Shown: positions 22,867-35,213 of the stretch, in pieces | Layout: the number at the start of each line of letters is the position of its first letter | How positions within the stretch are numbered: position 1 is the first letter of the stretch | Source of the DNA: Hermatobates lingyangjiaoensis | Lineage: Eukaryota; Arthropoda; Insecta; Hemiptera; Hermatobatidae | Assembly: GCA_026182355.1 (NCBI GenBank) | Contig: JAPFBL010000324.1 | Span: 248,001-312,000, forward strand | DNA: 64,000 nt | Reading direction: 5' to 3' | Program-made: the position numbers and the translations under genes | The notes under the pieces: generated by a model | The model's database searches: none | The model's input: the letters and a program-made list of their open reading frames with translations, nothing else | What the model was told of the DNA's origin: nothing

Positions 22867-23290
22867 ATATATATATATATATATATAACAACATATCACA
22901 ATGCAACACGTGAAACAAAAATCACCGCCCAAACAACAGTAAGGAAATCCGAAAAATTACTAGAATCTTTCAACCAAAACAAGTGGTCTTCCTCAGTCTC
23001 AGTGAGACTCTGACGAAGACCACTTGTTTTGGTTGAATGATCTTTGTCATTATTCTGATTTTCTTACTGTGTCAACGTATATATCAATGTCTAAACCACA
23101 GTAAGAAATTAGAAAAAGATTAAGATTTTTCAATTGTAACAAGCGGTCTTCATAAGAGTTAAACTGATACTAATGAAGACTGCTTATTACGGTTGAAAGA
23201 TCTGAGGGTTTTTTCTTATTTCCTACTGTGGTTTAGACGTTGATTTTTATTTCTCTTGTTTATTGTGAAACATTCTTTTATATATATATA
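22867..23290. repeat. Two adjacent family X foldbacks
   Basis: Bounded by (TA)n at about 22867-22887 and 23279-23296. Two head-to-head copies lie side by side. The plus hammerhead-like motif at 23006-23050 has stem II GACCA/TGGTT, where other copies have GACCG/CGGTT, so both sides of one pair changed; its GAAA has become GAAT. Confidence 0.6.
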
Positions 23291-23382
23291 TATATAATAA
23301 AAATTTAAAGTAATATGCTTGTAATGGTTTATAAAAGCCTATGATACTGATTAACGATGTCAATACCATTATATGAGAGGGG

Positions 23383-23670
23383 ACCAGGATAATTCAGTGG
23401 TTAACGTGCTTGCCTCTGAACTGGTGGGTCCGGGGTTCACGTGGGAGCTGAATAAATCTGAACACGTCGTCTCTCGAAGACTACATTAAAATGTCTTTCT
23501 CGAGCCTTTTTGATGTCAGATAAACGTTAAAGATCCCTACTCTAAATGCACTTAAGTCAGGCAAAATTTAGGACTCTCAATGTAGAATCAATCTTGATTG
23601 TGTGGTATCACAAAGGACAATGTTCGGCCTATGTGTGTGGGACTGTCACTGCAACCTACAGTGTTACCTG
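23383..23670 (+). repeat. tRNA-derived SINE copy 4
   Basis: Head with AATTCAGTGGTTAACGTG (box A-like) and GGGGTTCACG (damaged box B), body with GGGAGCTGAATAAATCTGA, tail with AGGACTCTCAATGTAG, then a longer 3' segment (to about 23670) not seen in the other copies. Confidence 0.8.
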
Positions 23671-25420
23671 CTACTACCCTATATGAGATGATTGTCAATG
23701 AATGAGAGCGAAGTTGATGATTAAATTATTAGACTTCAGGATCCTGAACCAGGGTCCAATCATGATACAATCGTTCTTCCCACGGTAATTCCAGGCTGAG
23801 GCAGTCTGATAAGTCTGTCAGCTAGTTCACGAGTCTGAAATTAAAGGGAAACCCGTTATTTAGTCCAAGGTCTAGATGGAACGACAGAATTAATACTTTA
23901 TAAATGTACATTTTTGTTCTTTTTTAATACTTAGGAGAAATGCATTGAACTTGAAATTGATATTTAAAACAATGCTGTGCTTTGTGAATTCCCTTGAATA
24001 TTTGTTTTTATATGGTATCCATTACCACGAAATAATTATTAGTGATACAATAACGCTGTAAAATCACGTATAATTATTAGTTCGCATGTCGATTTAGTTA
24101 TACAGAAGGTATATACTATTTATGACTGTAGGGAAGTATAATGTTTTAAATGATTACATATAAAATATTTTTAAAACTTTTCGAAATTATTTGAACATAC
24201 AGGGTATAAGTTTTGTTGCAGTTAAAAAGATTGCTGGAAAAAACGTTTCCAGAAATTGATGTGAGTTTTTCCTTCGTCTTCTGTTCCAGGGAAGACCATT
24301 CCTTTGGGGGAAAAAAAGCCTGAGATTCTAAAATAAGCATTCCTCAAGGATAAATTGTTTCACAAAATTAAATTAGCACTTAATTTCATTTTTTGCACTT
24401 CACAGCAAAAATAGTGAGTAACAAAGCATCTTCATCGAAAAGAACAGTTCTTATATTAACTTTCTTTGTGCTGTTCATGGTTTTTTTAGACTCTGTTGAA
24501 TCCGGAAAACCACCACTGGTTGCATAAATAAACAGAAAGGTCACATGACCTAGTTGGCTAACTCTCAAGGTTTTGAGAGAGGACCGTGCCCACATGATGT
24601 ATCCTTGTCTATATTAATATAATCATCAAATTGATATTTCACACGATTTTGATGATTTTCCTACTTTATTAAGTAATTAATTACAACTTCTTCAATTAAT
24701 AGAAATGCTATGATTGCAGATTACGATAAAGAACATGTTATAAAGAAGCAATAAATTATCTCTAGACGACCACACACAACTATTACAAGATAAAGAAGTT
24801 GAAGGCATATCACAGCTCTTCATCGACATTGGAAAGATGTTTTTTCATTTTCATGATTTCGTTAATAATGATTCGTTCAAATTTTATTGTTCAAAACATA
24901 TACTTTTTTGAAATTCTAATTGAAACATATATATTTATATTGAAATACTGAAGTTAGCAAAGGATTCAAAAACGGAAGTTAGCAAAGAAGCAGCAAAAAA
25001 ATTACTATAATAAATATTTCTAACGGTTGTTTGTCATCAGGAGAAGACTAAAACATGATGAAAGAGGGAAAAGTGATGTCCTTCAGGTAATTCAACAAAA
25101 GTGATATTACTCAAGGTACATCACTCTTGTTACTAACATACGTTTACAAATTTTTAAAATTATTTTAAGAAATATTAAAACTTGAATGAAGATTGTCATC
25201 ATTGACAGTATTTTTTCCTATTACATTAGAAATAGTACTAAATTGTTTAAGGATTCTTTCAATTAGAGATTCATCAAATTTAATAATTCATAACCCGCCC
25301 AAAGCTTGTATTCACTTGCTCCTTGTCGACGTGATAAAGTAAAGGCCTCAGAGCTATTATCTTGCATCATTTGTTGTAAGTTATCTGAATATTTATATCA
25401 CGTGTATTCTGACAATTTTG
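23671..25420. other. Gene-free stretch
   Basis: The minus-strand frame at 24386-24595 starts MWARSSLKTL and has a hydrophobic stretch LGHVTFLFIYATSGG, but no clear phase-1 donor links it to the WSC gene. A decayed hammerhead-like core (rc of GTCATCAGGAG) lies near 25030. Confidence 0.35.
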
Positions 25421-25424
25421 TATA

Positions 25425-25548
25425 TATATCAGTTGGGTTTTTGACTCTGACGAAGACAGCTTGTTACGGTTGAAAGATCTTAGTCTTGTTTTCCCTTTTC
25501 TTATTGTGGTTTGATCATTGATTGTTATTTCACGTGTTTATGTGAAAT

Positions 25549-25597
<49 letters not shown>

Positions 25598-25600
25598 ACA
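25425..25600 (+). repeat. Single family X unit ending in (TA)n
   Basis: One arm only of the foldback, ending in a 40-bp (TA)n tract. It contains a hammerhead-like motif at 25443-25485: stem I GACT/AGTC, CTGACGA, stem II GACAG/CGGTT with one mismatch, GAAA, stem III AGATCT, cleavage base T25481. Confidence 0.65.
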
Positions 25601-25631
25601 AATTCAATAATATATCAACCGTTGGATAGAA

Positions 25632-25906
25632 TAGGTGTATAATGTAATCGGGATTCGGTCAATTTTCCAGGATCAAAATCTGGATCAAAAGTCTGGTCCA
25701 AGTTTTTGACCAGTTAAGATGTTAGTTCACTAACTATCTATTGTTACTTCATTTTATTTAATGTAAATTTCATCATTTTTCTAATTCAAAAATTCTGACT
25801 TCTGCCTATGAAAAAGGTTTTAAATAAAACCGAAACGTCGGCATTGAGAGTTTGATTTTGATCCTGGAAAATTGACCGAATCCCGATTACATTATACACC
25901 TATTGT
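25632..25906. repeat. Inverted repeat with variant hammerhead-like core
   Basis: Arms at 25632-25681 and about 25855-25906 are reverse complements. The right side has TATGAAA, stem II GGTTTT/AAAACC, GAAA, palindrome ACGT and a GCC/GGC closing stem: the plan of the other families but with a non-consensus first box. A related unit lies at about 36640-36720 and a decayed one near 59770-59890. Confidence 0.5.
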
Positions 25907-25916
25907 ATATATATAG

Positions 25917-26216
25917 TTCAATGTACATAAAGAAACATAGAGAAATTAAGAACACACACTTACAGTCTCTAATTTTCGGTTGAACCGTCTTCAGGAGAGA
26001 TAAGAGAGGGAAACCAAGCGCACTGGTACAGAGACGGTTGGAGACTTCGACTCAACGGTTGGGTCTCCAACCGTCTCTGTACCAGTGCGCTTGGTTTCCC
26101 TCTCTTATCTCTTCTGAAGACAGTTTAAGCGAAAATTAGATACTGTAAGTGTGTGTTTTAAATTTCTCTATGTTTCTTTATGTACAATGTATATAAAGTA
26201 TTTATATCGAAAAAGT
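25917..26216. repeat. Family Y head-to-head foldback
   Basis: Long inverted repeat with arms of about 125 bp around a short spacer near 26045-26060. The left-arm hammerhead-like motif at 25966-25998 (minus) is intact: stem I TCTC/GAGA, CTGAAGA, stem II GG/CC, GAAA, AATT, A. The right-arm copy (about 26111-26142) has lost stem II pairing. (TA)n follows at 26218-26230. Confidence 0.7.
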
Positions 26217-26399
26217 GTATATATATATATAAAACTAGGAACCACAAAAAACATTGAATGGAACAAAACAGTTACTTGGATCAATATTTTAAACATTAAA
26301 TCATCATTTGATGTCAGAGTACAAGATAAAGCGAGGGAAAGTCTGGCATCCAGTGTGGCTCTGAAGGAGAAACAAGGATTCCATTTTCATGACAGAGTA

Positions 26400-28200
26400 T
26401 GATGAACCGTAAGGTCATTGAACTCCCATAACTGATAAAGTAAGTAAAATAAATAATGAGTAAAGTAATTAAACGAAAACGAAGCTATTGGAAATCTACC
26501 AAAACAAGATATCAGAAGTTTGTTACAAGACAAGAGGACTGGTTATTTTGTCGAAATTGGACTGCTGGTGTTAGAAGTTTAAAGTTATCTTGGTTGTTGG
26601 CGCTAGATAGGATAGAAAGACAACGATGTAAAGGTTTTGAAATATGAAAAAAATAATGACTTTTGAATGTAGATGTTTTGAAGACTTGGTATAAACAGAG
26701 ATGGTAAATGTTCTGTCGTTAATGTTTGCATCGAGGAACGTTGATAGCTATAAGAAAGGTATGTATTAAGCTAGTGGATTTACAGGGATAGATAAAAATA
26801 TGTTATGAATTTGGCCAAAAAAATTAACGAATAAATGCAGTCTATAAATCATGTAGAGGAGTGATTGGAGGGAGTAGAATCAAAGAATTTCTGTTCTAGT
26901 TAATCCATGAAAATGTTGGTAAATGATAAAGTCACTCTGATACCATAATAAAGAACGCTGTTAAGGATGCGGCCGACGACTTTGCCTTCCGCTCTGAGCT
27001 CGCTTTAAATCTCTCCCTTTTACCTTTTGTTTTAAGTATATTTCTTTTTTTTTTATTTTTAAATATAGATATAGATTAGATATAGATATAGATATAGATT
27101 AAATACTATACATAGTATCAATTTCAAAGCTTTCAAATATTACAAATTTGAAAACAATTAATGGCACTTCAAAAGAAACAAGTAAAATAGACAAGTTAAA
27201 GCTCTTATTGTTTAAAGAACTGAATGGATTAAAACTGATAATGCTTGAATCACTAAAAATATAATAACTTAAAACAACTCACAAGAGCATAGTTAATGAA
27301 GAGATCAACCACCCGACAGACAACTTATTTAGACGATTGACAATCATTTGGACCATTATTTAGCCAATGCTGAGGAGATTTTAATTTAATAATAAAGGTA
27401 AATGAAAGAAACGTTGTTACTTCCTTGTATCTAGTCTTATAAATTATCAAATGAATTCAAATAAATTTCCACTAAAGCAAAAGCCATACTGTTATAATAA
27501 TAAATCTTTGCAAAGCCATATAAATATATCAATATTATTGAATGAAGACATAAGTATTCTTCACAGGAAATTATTAATAACATTGCTATTCAGTAGCGAA
27601 GCTCAAACATTTCCTTAAAGAGACGCCATTTGACCTTGGTCGAGAAACTGGTTCTTAACGTCATTGCTATGTAGTCAGGGTCCTATATCAATCTTAAGAG
27701 TAGAATTCGACTTTTAAATTTATAAATATCGTAAATATAACCAATATATATCCATTTCTATTAGCAGAGGAAAAAAATTCTTATCTTTTTACAAAGTTTA
27801 TCAATTGGATGTTTCAATACTACATATTCGTACATATAAATTTTACATTTAAAAAAAAAAGAGGAGTAGACAATGTTTTCAACATTTTGACTTCTTTGAA
27901 ATATCAGTAATATTATTAGGAAAATATACTTCTTAGTTACTAATGATGAACCGTAAGGTCGTTGGACTCCCATAACTGATGAAGTAAGTTACAAGTGAAA
28001 TAAATAATGAGTAAAGCAAAGCGTTTGATCCTCGTATTAAAATATGATGGGAAGTCGTCCCGCGATAGATACTGCGAAGTGTTCGACAATGTAATGGCAG
28101 ATCGTTTTGACCTCCAAGGCTCTGAAATTCTTAAACAGGAGAGGTCTGGGGATGCCAGTGAAGAGTAGGACAGGAGAGTTACAGAGAAACTGTTTATATA
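26400..28200 (+). repeat. Two direct copies of an unknown repeat with an ATG
   Basis: The segment GATGAACCGTAAGGTC...CTCCCATAACTGAT and the following AAATAATGAGTAAAG occur at 26400-26465 and 27943-28018 in the same orientation. After the second, a 53-codon frame from 28008 (MSKAKRLILVLKYDGKSS...) continues to 28169; after the first, a different frame MSKVIKRKRSYW runs to 26647. Possibly the start of a transposon ORF; not recognised. Confidence 0.35.
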
Positions 28201-30290
28201 CTAACAAAATAAAAACGACGTACCAGACTTAAAAAACAGTTATAAGTAGCTCTTATAACCTTCTCACTGTATACAGGAAGTGATTGAATCCTAATATTGG
28301 TTATACCGAACAGAAATGAAATAACAGGGAATCATTTAGTAACATATCTATCACATTTTACGGAAAACAGAGGACATGAGTATAACTTAACAATCAACCG
28401 AATAATTACTAAAATAAGAGAATTGTAATAGGTTTCAAGGAGTCGTATTGCAGAAGTCAACTATTCGACTTAAGCATAAAAACTCCGAAGTTATTACTAA
28501 CATCTGTTTATAAATGGTAATATTATTTTAAGAAATAACAGTGCATATTAGCTTTACTATTACCTTAAAATTCGGTCGCAGCTTTCAGTCCACACTATTT
28601 TCGTGTAGTTAATCGTTACATCTATGAATAAATGGTAAATCTGTTCACTCTGAATGTGGCTAAGCAGTCATCGTTCAACATTTCCGTAGGATCCGATTCG
28701 CATATCCCAATATTTCATAATATCAATTTTTGTTTCCCTAAGAGAAATTACTGTGTGGATGGATAGAGAACTAAAGCTACTTTTATATAGATAATTTTTA
28801 ATAAATATGAATACTTTAAATTTCCAGGATCTAATTATTGACTCTGTCTTAACGTTTGTGTAAGTTATATATTAGCATTATACACGTTATGGATCAAAGT
28901 AGCGCTCAGAAAAAATAACAAGTTCATTAAACTCTTACATTTATTATTTAATTTAAACTATTTTTAATACAAATATCTTGCATTAGTTAAACATTTCAAT
29001 TGCCAACATGTGCTGCGAACGAATATTGTAACACACAATCCAGTAATCCAATGGGTGTTATGGCACAACATTCATAGAATTGAAGTGATGAATATGCCGA
29101 CCAAATTACAAACATTGAAATGTTTTTTCCGTGTAATCGACTAGAAAATTGGATAAATTCTGAAAACCAACACTAATGTACATGTTTTTTTTGAAACATA
29201 TATAAAAACATATTTTCCAATCAAAATTTTTTAGAAAGTGATATTTTTAAATTATTATCTTATCTATCTGTAAGATTATTTTTGTAATCATTGATATTAT
29301 AAGATTATTATCTTATCGAAATATTTATGATATTTTAAATTATTATATTTTTCAAACGTGATATGAATTACCACTTAACATTCTAAATTCTAGAATGTAA
29401 AATAATTAATTTTTAATATGGTTCAGAGCATAGATTTTATCAAAATCTATGTAGATTAAAAAAATCATAATATAGATAAACTGAATGTTATTGTAATTAT
29501 TAGTGTAGCAACATAACATACGATCATGAATACATCTAGAATAATAAGCATGCTTCCATAATATATGATCATGAGTCACTCATGATAATAAGTTAACTAA
29601 TGCAACCAAGAGTACACATATTACGAGGACAAAAAGCGATTTAAGATAAAAGCGATAATTGTCACACATAATTTATTACACATTGTAATAAATGCATCAA
29701 CATAACAGATAAGGAATACATTATTATAATAATAAGTGTCAGCAACATGATTAATGAGTACGCTTAGGTATGATACAGGTGCAATAACATAACATGCAAC
29801 ATCTATAATTATGATTGCAAATGAGGGATACAAATGTAATAGATTAAGTTCAGAGTATTAAATGTATCGACTGAATACACGTATGACGAGTATAAGGAGT
29901 GGCTGACACCTACTAGGTCTGCAAGTTATGAATTGTGTAACATGAAAAAATGTCTCTTTTCCTGGGACCCAGGTTCATTTCAGGAGTGAGTATTAGTTTT
30001 CAAATCCTCCTACCAACTGATAGACCTTACGCAATAGTAGGGGTTGAGGATCTGTTACTATCAGGTCAACCTCCCGAAAAGATACTGCTTCTTACACAGA
30101 AACTACCTAGAGTGTGTGGCCAATATACCAAGTGCATCAAGATAACAAACAAAATTAGTTTCTTTGTGTTTTGCGAAGACATTTACATGGAATTCTGCCA
30201 ATAAACTTTATAAGAATTCTTTTCCATCGTTATGAACTATATTTAGACTTTATTTAAAAAAAAATTCCAAAAATTTAGCATTTCAGGCCT
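28201..30290. other. AT-rich stretch, partly repetitive
   Basis: 29500-29860 is a blurred tandem-like region rich in AACATAACATA and GATCATGA words. 29950-30204 is relatively GC-rich with a plus frame (LLPTDRPYAIVGVEDLLL...) that I do not recognise. No splice-supported exon. Confidence 0.35.
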
Positions 30291-30293
30291 TTT

Positions 30294-31904
30294 TACTTTA
30301 CTATAAGTAAAGTATAGTGATCGTGAAAAAATTCGATTTCGAGATTTTGACGGAATTACATGTTTTGAGGTACCAGAAGTCGTTTTATGACGTTTTTACG
30401 ATGATGTCTGTGTGTGTGTGGGTGGGTGCGTGTGTTAGCATTGCTTGTTACCACGCTACGGTCCAGAATCTTTGACGGATCAAGTTGATATTTTACACAA
30501 AAATGGGCCCCATTTAGACGAAGATCCCTATTGTTTGGGAAGAATTATGCATGATGGGAAAGTCACTTTTTTTGCCAAAAACCGTTTTTTTTAAAACATT
30601 TATTTCTCCAAAACTGATAACCCTAGAGTTTTGAAATTTTGACATATCTTTGAAGTTACAAATGCAACAAACGAAAAATATATTCAGAATTTTAAGACAA
30701 CAGGAAATATTTTTTTTTCAATAAAATGTAAAAATTTTGACTTATAATTCAATCTCAAACCTTGTGAGAGCGATACAAGCCATACTGTTTGACGGACAAG
30801 AATGAAACTATGCCTACAAATAGAACATTATATGGGAAATGAGTTGAGATATTTTTTTCTAAAATTACATTCGCTAAAGGGGCGTTACAGTACGATTTGT
30901 GTTTTCAGAAAAGGTTTTTTTGACGCTAAACGGCTCGTTAAAAAAAAATGAAAATTTGACCAAAAATGGAACAAAAAATTAGCAATTCACAAAAAAAAAT
31001 CATGAAGTTTCAATTACGGGAAAAGAGCAATAACGATATAAAAACTGTTTGTTTATTCTAGACTAAGAGATCACCTGCTATACTTGTCGAATTTTTTGTA
31101 TTTTTTTTTTTTACATTGACTTAGAAATTTTTTGAGCGAATCCACTGAGATAAAATTGATGTTTCTAATGGAAAAATGAAAATATATTATTGACTTATAA
31201 GAGATGTAAGAGGAATAATATTGTGCAGGTAAATGATAACACTCATTAAAAAAAAATTCGTATATATGTTATTTGACAAAGGGGAAGGAAAATGATCTTA
31301 TTAAATACTAAGAAGCCATAAAATTCCAGTATAATAATTCTGTTAAAAACCAAAAATGTAAAAGATAATTCAAAATTAAATCTTTCGTTTAGAGATTAAT
31401 AACTGTAATTATCGTACATCTTTAATTAACAAATCACCTTAAAACAACATTTTCTTCGCTGTTTAAGATGTTTTTCAGAGAAAAAAAGAGTATTTTACTG
31501 TTTTCAAATTTGAAAATTTTACATTAATATTCAATGTAGAAGGATGTCAAGTAAACGATGTAAGAAATCTACTGGCTATTTGAACAATAGCCATGTTCTC
31601 TTGTAGGATACTATTTCGTTTCAAGAAATGTTCACTTTGGTTTTTCAAAAATGTTATTACTGCTGTAGTTATACTAATGAAATTATTTGCAAATAATAAA
31701 TTATTTGTGATGTACAAAAATAAGCTTATAAATTGATATGTCCTTCAATCACTATCTGTACTACCTCAGGAATGACAGGCTAATAATTATATCCCATTTA
31801 GATGTTTACGTTATGCTTAAATGAGACGTTATGTTTTATATACTCAAGAAATTTGACATTAAGATACTTATAGTAAAGTAGAGTGTAGGCCACTCCAGAT
31901 TTTT
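30294..31904 (+). mobile_element. 1.6-kb Helitron-like non-autonomous element, copy 2
   Basis: Nearly identical to 15126-16760 along the whole length, with small indels mainly in homopolymers and in the GT-rich tract. Same TACTTTACTATAAGTA terminal inversion and same final GAGTGTAGGCCACTCCAG. High identity suggests recent amplification. Confidence 0.75.
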
Positions 31905-32454
31905 CATTTTGAAAGAACGCAAATTTCTGCTTATTTTTGGCATTATTTTTCAAAGATTAGAAAATCAAGTAAACTAAAAAATTTAATATAACAATAAAAT
32001 AAAGTTTCGCACACCTTGTTCCATTTTTGTAAAATCTAGGTTTTTTTCCATTCAATCGGAAATATAATTCTACATTTCTGGCTTTCAAGTTTGAACTATT
32101 TTTTGGACAAACCAAATCATGACAAATGTACAAAAAAGGCTTTAAAAGTGGTTAAGGACGATTTGAACTCCTCTCTTTATTGGGCAACTAACTGATGCTT
32201 CAAATCACAAAAGGTTGTTCCCAGTTCGTCTTCAATATTTTAGTATCGGTGGTTTAATTCAATAGTTTAGTATAATAACGTAGAAAATTAAGTTATGGCT
32301 TTTTTCGAGAATACTGACAAAAGTGCAAATGGAATGTTTGATTGTTTGGAAAACACTACAAATAATTTGCTATTTAGTCGGAGTTTCTTGTTTTAATGCA
32401 GAAAACGCAAGTTGTATTTTGGAGTAAACCATTCTCTGAATAATAATATTGATA

Positions 32455-32530
32455 CCCCTCCGATGTGCCTTCACCTTGTCGTGGTGGAGGGGCTTAACAT
32501 GCCTGGGTGGTTGTTCCCTCATGGCATTAA
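32455..32530 (+). repeat. Possible LINE 5' segment
   Basis: The words CACCTTGTCGTGGTGGAGGG and CTTAACATGCCTGGGTGG resemble a segment found near the 5' end of several invertebrate non-LTR elements. No adjoining ORF survives. Recognition from memory only. Confidence 0.35.
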
Positions 32531-32694
32531 CTAAGAAAGGCACAACTAGGTGGATTACTATTTTAATAATAATATTACTAAAGTAGTGATACACTATTTT
32601 ATTAGTTAATAAATTAATAGCTCTCCCCGGCTTTGTATGGGACCACTAGTAAAATGAAGAATATTTGACAATATTTTTTGTTTAACATACTATT

Positions 32695-33235
32695 ATATAT
32701 ATATATATATATCAATGATCAAACCACAATAAGAAATGGGAAAACAATACTAAGATCTTTCAACCGTAACAAGCGGTCTTCGTCAGAGTCAAAAATCAAA
32801 CTCTGACGAAGACCGCTTGTTACGGTTGAAAGATCTTAGTCTTGTTTTCCCATTTCTTATTGTGGTTTGATCATTGATTGTTATTTCACGTGTTTATGTG
32901 AAATCTTTATATATATACATATATATAATGATTTGACGTGTTTATGTGAAATCTTTTTACCTCTGACGAAGACCGCTTGCTACGGTTGAAAGATCTTAGT
33001 CTTGTTTTCCCATTTCTTATTGTGGTTTGATCATATATATATTTATATATATATATATATACGCTTCACGATGAATCACAGACCATCGCTTCACAAGTGC
33101 GCGTGGTGTCCCTTTCTCAACTCTCCTGATGACGGTTAAACCGAAAATTAGAGACAGTAAGTGTGTTTGTGATTCATCGTGAAATGTTTGTTGTCCTGTT
33201 GGATCGTTTTCCTGTTTACAATATTTATATGTATA
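32695..33235. repeat. Family X foldback, a solo X unit and a family Y unit in a (TA)n cluster
   Basis: 32695-32930 is a full head-to-head family X pair flanked by (TA)n, with motifs at 32749-32790 (minus) and 32799-32841 (plus). 32935-33060 is a single plus X unit (motif 32959-33001) ending in (TA)n. 33062-33220 is a family Y unit with an intact motif at 33122-33154, followed by (TA)n. Four hammerhead-like motifs therefore sit within 410 bp. Confidence 0.75.
33122..33154 (+). ncRNA. Hammerhead-like motif, family Y, intact
   Basis: Stem I TCTC (33122-33125) and GAGA (33151-33154); CTGATGA 33126-33132; extra C; stem II GG/CC with loop TTAAA; GAAA 33143-33146; AATT as stem III; A33150 at the cleavage position. 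Confidence 0.55.
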
Positions 33236-33240
33236 TATAT

Positions 33241-34295
33241 ATATATATATTGGTATTTTTGTATTTTAAAGATTTTTAACTCAGTTAATTGGATTTGTTA
33301 ATATGAACCCAATAGATAAAGATTATTATAATTTATAAAATAACTTAAAAAAAAGTTATCTATAATTAACGGTTGTACCATTCAAATCATTAAGAAATAA
33401 TTTTCAACAATTACTATTATTTTACTTTAGTTGTTCATTTCATTAATGGTAAGAAGCTGAAATAAATGAAATATTAGGAGACCTTAACGTGGATAAAAAG
33501 TAGCTCAGTGGGAAGACTTGCGTCACTACAAAAGGATAACAAAATTAAGACAAATAGCAAACGCCACTTTCACACTATTACATACACTTAAATTACGTCA
33601 CGCAGAAAAATGTTACAAACAAAAACTTAAGAAAATAAAATTTACAATCGACTATTTGATTTTGGATTCTATCTAAAGCTATTGTTTTGAAAATATTTTA
33701 AAATTTTTTTTTTTATATTTTATAGTTTATAACTTTTAGAGATTTAGACGTAGATTAAATTGTCTGTTTTACATTGTCTTTAGGTGTAAACATGTTTACA
33801 GGGTGTAGAAAATCATCCGCAGAGTGCTGAAAGTAAAGAATTAATAGACCTATTTCGATTATCAAACCTCAACACAGAGACTAAAGCCCGTTGAAAAGTA
33901 ACTCTGAAGACCTTTCAATTCTTCACCGATAGGGCTTATGGTATCAGTAGTTCATAGTTTTTCCTATTAAGATTAAATTGAATATCCATTATCTATATTT
34001 ACTAATTTTCATTCAATATCCGTATCAATACAAAAAATTCCTTTTAAAGATTCAGAACGTTTTTTTAATTTCTGAAGCAAAAATTTTCAACAAATTAGCG
34101 ATATGAAACATAGGCGACCATCAAGAGTTGGTTGTATAGCAAAGCAAGCGACCTTTACGTTCCATCATAGTTTCTTGTACATTACGAGAATTTCTCAAAC
34201 CATTATTATCATTTAATTTGCAGTTACGAAAATGGTGTGATACACACAATGGTTTAGTGTAAATAATCTTACAAAATGGACTATTTAGGGGTGTA
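33241..34295. other. Gene-free stretch
   Basis: AT-rich, no supported exon. A box A-like GTAGCTCAGTGGGAAGAC occurs at 33501-33518 without a tRNA fold around it. The right part may be the interior of a hAT element ending near 34322. Confidence 0.35.
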
Positions 34296-34299
34296 CGAA

Positions 34300-34322
34300 T
34301 CAAAAAAGGTTGAGAACTGGTG
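34300..34322 (-). mobile_element. hAT-type terminal sequence
   Basis: AAAAAGGTTGAGAACTGGTG on the plus strand is close to the CAGTGGTTCTCAACC terminus of many hAT/Charlie-like elements read from the other strand. The partner terminus was not found. Confidence 0.35.
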
Positions 34323-34369
34323 GATTAGACCAATTATAAATCTTGTAAACATTTTGTCTCGGCATAAGG

Positions 34370-34560
34370 AAATTAACTCGGTGCGTTGAGAGTGGGATTA
34401 AAACTACCGGTGCAGGAGCCGGCAGCCATTAAGAAGTGCCAAGAGACTTTGATCGGCGCTCCGAAATAAACTCGTTATCGAGATCGGCCTTGACGAAGCA
34501 TCTGCACTGGTATTCACGTGCGAGTCTGTCTGCTTACCTCCAGTCAAATACAAGTCACAT
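34370..34560. other. GC-rich island of unknown nature
   Basis: Much richer in G+C than its surroundings, with words such as CAGGAGCCGGCAGCC and GATCGGCGCTCCG. No long ORF, tRNA fold or known repeat recognised. Could be an LTR remnant or a regulatory segment. Confidence 0.3.
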
Positions 34561-34739
34561 TAACAAACAAGTCGCGAAGTAGAACTCAGATATTGATGTT
34601 TTGAAAACATAACGTACATGCTTATGTAAAAGTACAGTTTCATTTCAATATTTTTCTCAGGTTGTTTATAAAGGCTAAATGACTCAAAGGGTCAAAATAA
34701 CTCAAACCAGATTATTAAGACAGTGCCAGAAGTCCTTAT

Positions 34740-34930
34740 GATCTATATTTACAAAAGTTCAATGTAGATTAAGAAACACAAAGAAAATAAAAATACACTC
34801 AAACAATGTTCGGTTTGAACAGTCTTCAGGAAAGATAAGAGAAGGAAACTAAGAGACTGTAAATGTGTGTTTACTCTATATCTCTTAGTCTACATTGAAT
34901 TCTATTTGTCCGTATCGAATCGTATTTTTA
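34740..34930. repeat. Deleted family Y foldback
   Basis: Both outer arms (TTCAATGTAGA...AAACACA and the inverse ending TACATTGAA) are present, but most of the centre is gone and the hammerhead-like core near 34815 is damaged. Confidence 0.55.
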
Positions 34931-35213
34931 TCGAAAAAGTGTTTACAATAATTAAAAGAAATGAACTTTAGTAGTACTATATAACCAACACTTTGCATCC
35001 AAACACACGTCACAGTTGCAAAACACGCCACTACATTGGCTAAAGAGCCTTGATTGTTCTTTCAAAAGTATTTTTCTCTCAAATGGAATTTAACTTTTGT
35101 TTTATCGATTTTTTGTTGTTATAATTGTTTTTTTGTCCGTTGTTTTAATGCATTATAATTAATACATATATTATAATTAATATTTATAATTTAATATCAT
35201 ATATATTATCGAA

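Noticed and set aside
24386..24595. Signal-peptide exon of the WSC-GNBP gene
   Set aside because: There is a hydrophobic stretch, but no convincing phase-1 donor and no homology.
33501..33530. Possible tRNA gene from a box A-like word
   Set aside because: No cloverleaf, anticodon arm or box B at the right distance.
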